The position numbers and the translations under genes are program-made. Under the pieces are notes generated by a model that worked only from the letters and a program-made list of their open reading frames with translations, ran no database searches and had not been told where the DNA came from. From NCBI GenBank assembly GCA_018806915.1, contig JAGKQI010000101.1, positions 1,240,001-1,304,000 on the forward strand: DNA of 64,000 bases. Reading direction: 5' to 3'. Below are positions 62,291 to 64,000 of the stretch, piece after piece. Source of the DNA: Phytophthora colocasiae. Taxonomy: Eukaryota; Oomycota; Peronosporomycetes; Peronosporales; Peronosporaceae. Each line of letters starts with the position of its first letter. Positions within the stretch are counted from its first letter, which is position 1.

Positions 62291-64000
62291 CTACAGGGTT
62301 TTCTGGAAACGTACGAGCTTGAACGAGCTGTGTTGCTCCATCTCAGGCTGCTGGATATACCCTTGAGCTTTGTACAGTTGTTGAGCGCCATCCATAGCCC
62401 CGATCGTCTCCAAACGAATCTGCTTGAACCCGCAGGTTATCGTAAACTCCTCGACAGTTCGAACCAAAGCTGAAGCTACGCCACGACGTCGAACTGCAGG
62501 AGAAACACTTAGTCGACAGAGCTCTGCTGTGGTTGGAGTCAATGGTTTCACTCCAACACACCCCACGACTTCATCACCGACTTGTGCTACCCAGAAGCCA
62601 CTGCTGTTGGACATTTGGAACGCTTGTTGCACGTCGAACATATCTCCACTAGGACCTCGAAGCCGATTCGCGACGAATTGACGAACAGCACGAGAGTTCT
62701 TGGCAAATTCAAGGTGGGTACTCTCAAAGAGTGAACGGACAGCAGGAAGGTCAGGAGATTGGAAGGATCGGATGATCACAGCTTCGTGATTCTCTTGTGG
62801 CACTGAACTAGCTGTCAGAAGGTAGTGCTGATGCTGCAAAGGAGACACAAAGCTTGTAGTCCACTCCTTGTCTTGAACGTTGCTGTTGTCTGCTAAGTAA
62901 ATGGCGTAGTGGGAGTTGCAGAGCATCCAGTCAGCGTATTCGTCGAAAGGTTCCAGTGCCGTCAACCTGCGCTTCTCCTCTGCTGAAGTACAAGCTGTGA
63001 ACACTCCGTTCATGTCGAGGATGCGGCATCTTCTCCAGCGACCAAGAGCTAGGAATCGTTGAGCGTGATCAGCTGCTGACTTGAACCCTCGAGCACCACG
63101 AAGCGTGCAGCCTTTCACGGCGAAGTAGCGCTGAAGCGTAGACCCGAATGCGTCAGATTTTTTCTCTGTCTTCTTGGTATCACTTTTTTCACTTGCTTCA
63201 AGCTCGATGGGGTCGTACAGTGCCATGGATCCACGTGGAAACGACTCGGCGATCCAATGAAGCAACGTCGTGCCCTTCTCCGGAGCGAGATACGACTGTA
63301 GCACACGCAATGGTTAGTTGCGTTATTTAATCTTGTCGAAACAAGAACTTACCAGGACGCATTCAGCGAGAATCAGCGTTGGGATGTCTCGGTCCACACC
63401 AGCAGCTTTCAGAATGGAGTCTAAGCGGTTAACGTCTCCAAGATCACAAGGGATGAGCGAGTACGAAGCTTCAGGTAATTGGCACTGCCAAGCGACTTTT
63501 CCATCACTTGGAACGGTGACATTCAACCTGTCCAAGTCTTTAGGGAACAGTCCTGCTCGGACATCGTCGTCATTCAGCAGCTTCGCCTTTGCATCTACAA
63601 TAGCGTCACAATCCACTTCTGTGAACGAAAGCTTCCCAGTGAATTGACACTCAGCTAGCAAACGGAAGAAGAGCGTGTCGAATCCAGCTCCTAACGAAAC
63701 AATGTTCACTTGAGGTGAAGTCGCATCTTCCAGTCACCAGAAGTAAGAGAATGTCAGATAAAATAGCAGAAACTAACGACGACGAAATTTAACTCACAGT
63801 GTGAGAGGAAGAGCTCAACACAACGGGTAATTGCCACATGACGCAAGTAATATCCGCGATGAATCTGCAACAGCAACTCTAAGTTAGCTCCAAATGCCTT
63901 GTACAACGCTTAATCCTGCAGGTTTAAGTACCAGAGGGATACGTCGTGTGGGTTTCTCGACGAAGAAGCGCAGAAATGGGTCCTGGAAGTAGTCGAGCGT
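62291..64000 (-). CDS. Leucine carboxyl methyltransferase fused to a GNAT acetyltransferase (5' end outside window)
   Basis: Minus-strand exons 64000-63908 (partial), 63864-63798, 63726-63353 and 63295-62291 join in frame, giving 512 visible residues plus stop. The first ~380 match the LCMT/PPM1 family, which methylates the C-terminal Leu of the PP2A catalytic subunit (or, in TYW4, a tRNA base): IHRGYYLRHVAITRCVELFL, the SAM-binding VNIVSLGAGFDTLFFRL, AECVLSYLAPEKG and EEKRRLTALEPFDEYADWML. The last ~150 residues are a GNAT domain: VIIRSFQSPDLPAVRSLFES, then WVAQVGDEVVGCVGVKPL, and the acetyl-CoA loop LSVSPAVRRRGVASALVRTV. The last exon carries the end of LCMT and all of GNAT in one uninterrupted frame, so the fusion is not a splicing guess. 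Confidence 0.8.

Overview
This window is nuclear DNA of an oomycete, most likely a Phytophthora- or Pythium-like organism. The evidence is short GT-AG introns of roughly 45-80 bp, tightly packed genes in alternating orientation, and a TCATTYYnnAATT-type oomycete initiator upstream of all three intact hsp70 genes. The retroelements are also of types common in these genomes: a chromodomain Gypsy, two Copia elements, and a Crypton-type tyrosine recombinase remnant. Species was not determined.

Layout. 1-315: edge of a retroelement Gag-like gene. 1982-3750: a PX-domain gene and a broken small gene. 4124-7530: exocyst subunit Sec15, rebuilt here from 14 exons. 7566-10760: an unusual Ste20-like kinase fused to a RhoGAP domain, divergent from an hsp70 gene (10970-12913). 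13437-15555: a Cys-rich orphan and a syntaxin-6-type SNARE (8 exons). 16445-19524: a PX-like gene, a truncated Crypton recombinase and a zinc-finger/RING gene. 19918-20376: an hsp70 fragment.

21428-29634 is a full-length Gypsy element on the minus strand, with identical 460-bp LTRs and a TTCAA target duplication. From 29756 a stonustoxin-like (SNTX) pore-former-related gene is broken by a Copia element (31711-36116, 133-bp LTRs, CACAC duplication). Its presumed distal repeat domain lies at 36142-36565. 36957-38177 is a TIR-bounded degenerate DNA element. 38499-46031 holds two intact hsp70 genes and a third fragment around a PX-like gene. 46482-49225 holds a Polycomb-type RING/RAWUL gene, a membrane protein and another PX-like gene. 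49354-52464 is a tandem pair of FCP/SCP-type phosphatases. 53336-58929 is a second Copia element (identical 246-bp LTRs, TACTC duplication). It sits directly upstream of a receptor-like kinase whose frame is broken. The window ends with a small EF-hand-like protein, an LRR protein, and a leucine carboxyl methyltransferase fused to a GNAT acetyltransferase (cut by the window edge).

The most unusual signal is in the Gypsy element. Its LTRs, gag, pol and antisense ORF are tiled almost end to end with perfect short inverted repeats (7-11 bp arms, loops of 2-10 nt). I see nothing like this in the neighbouring genes or the two Copia elements. Other notable items are the two domain fusions (kinase-RhoGAP and methyltransferase-GNAT), a dispersed PX-like family with a conserved C-x-x-C, apparent hsp70 gene conversion, and an in-frame UGA between gag and pol of the first Copia. 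Several otherwise convincing reading frames are broken by about one base; this could be decay or residual assembly error.
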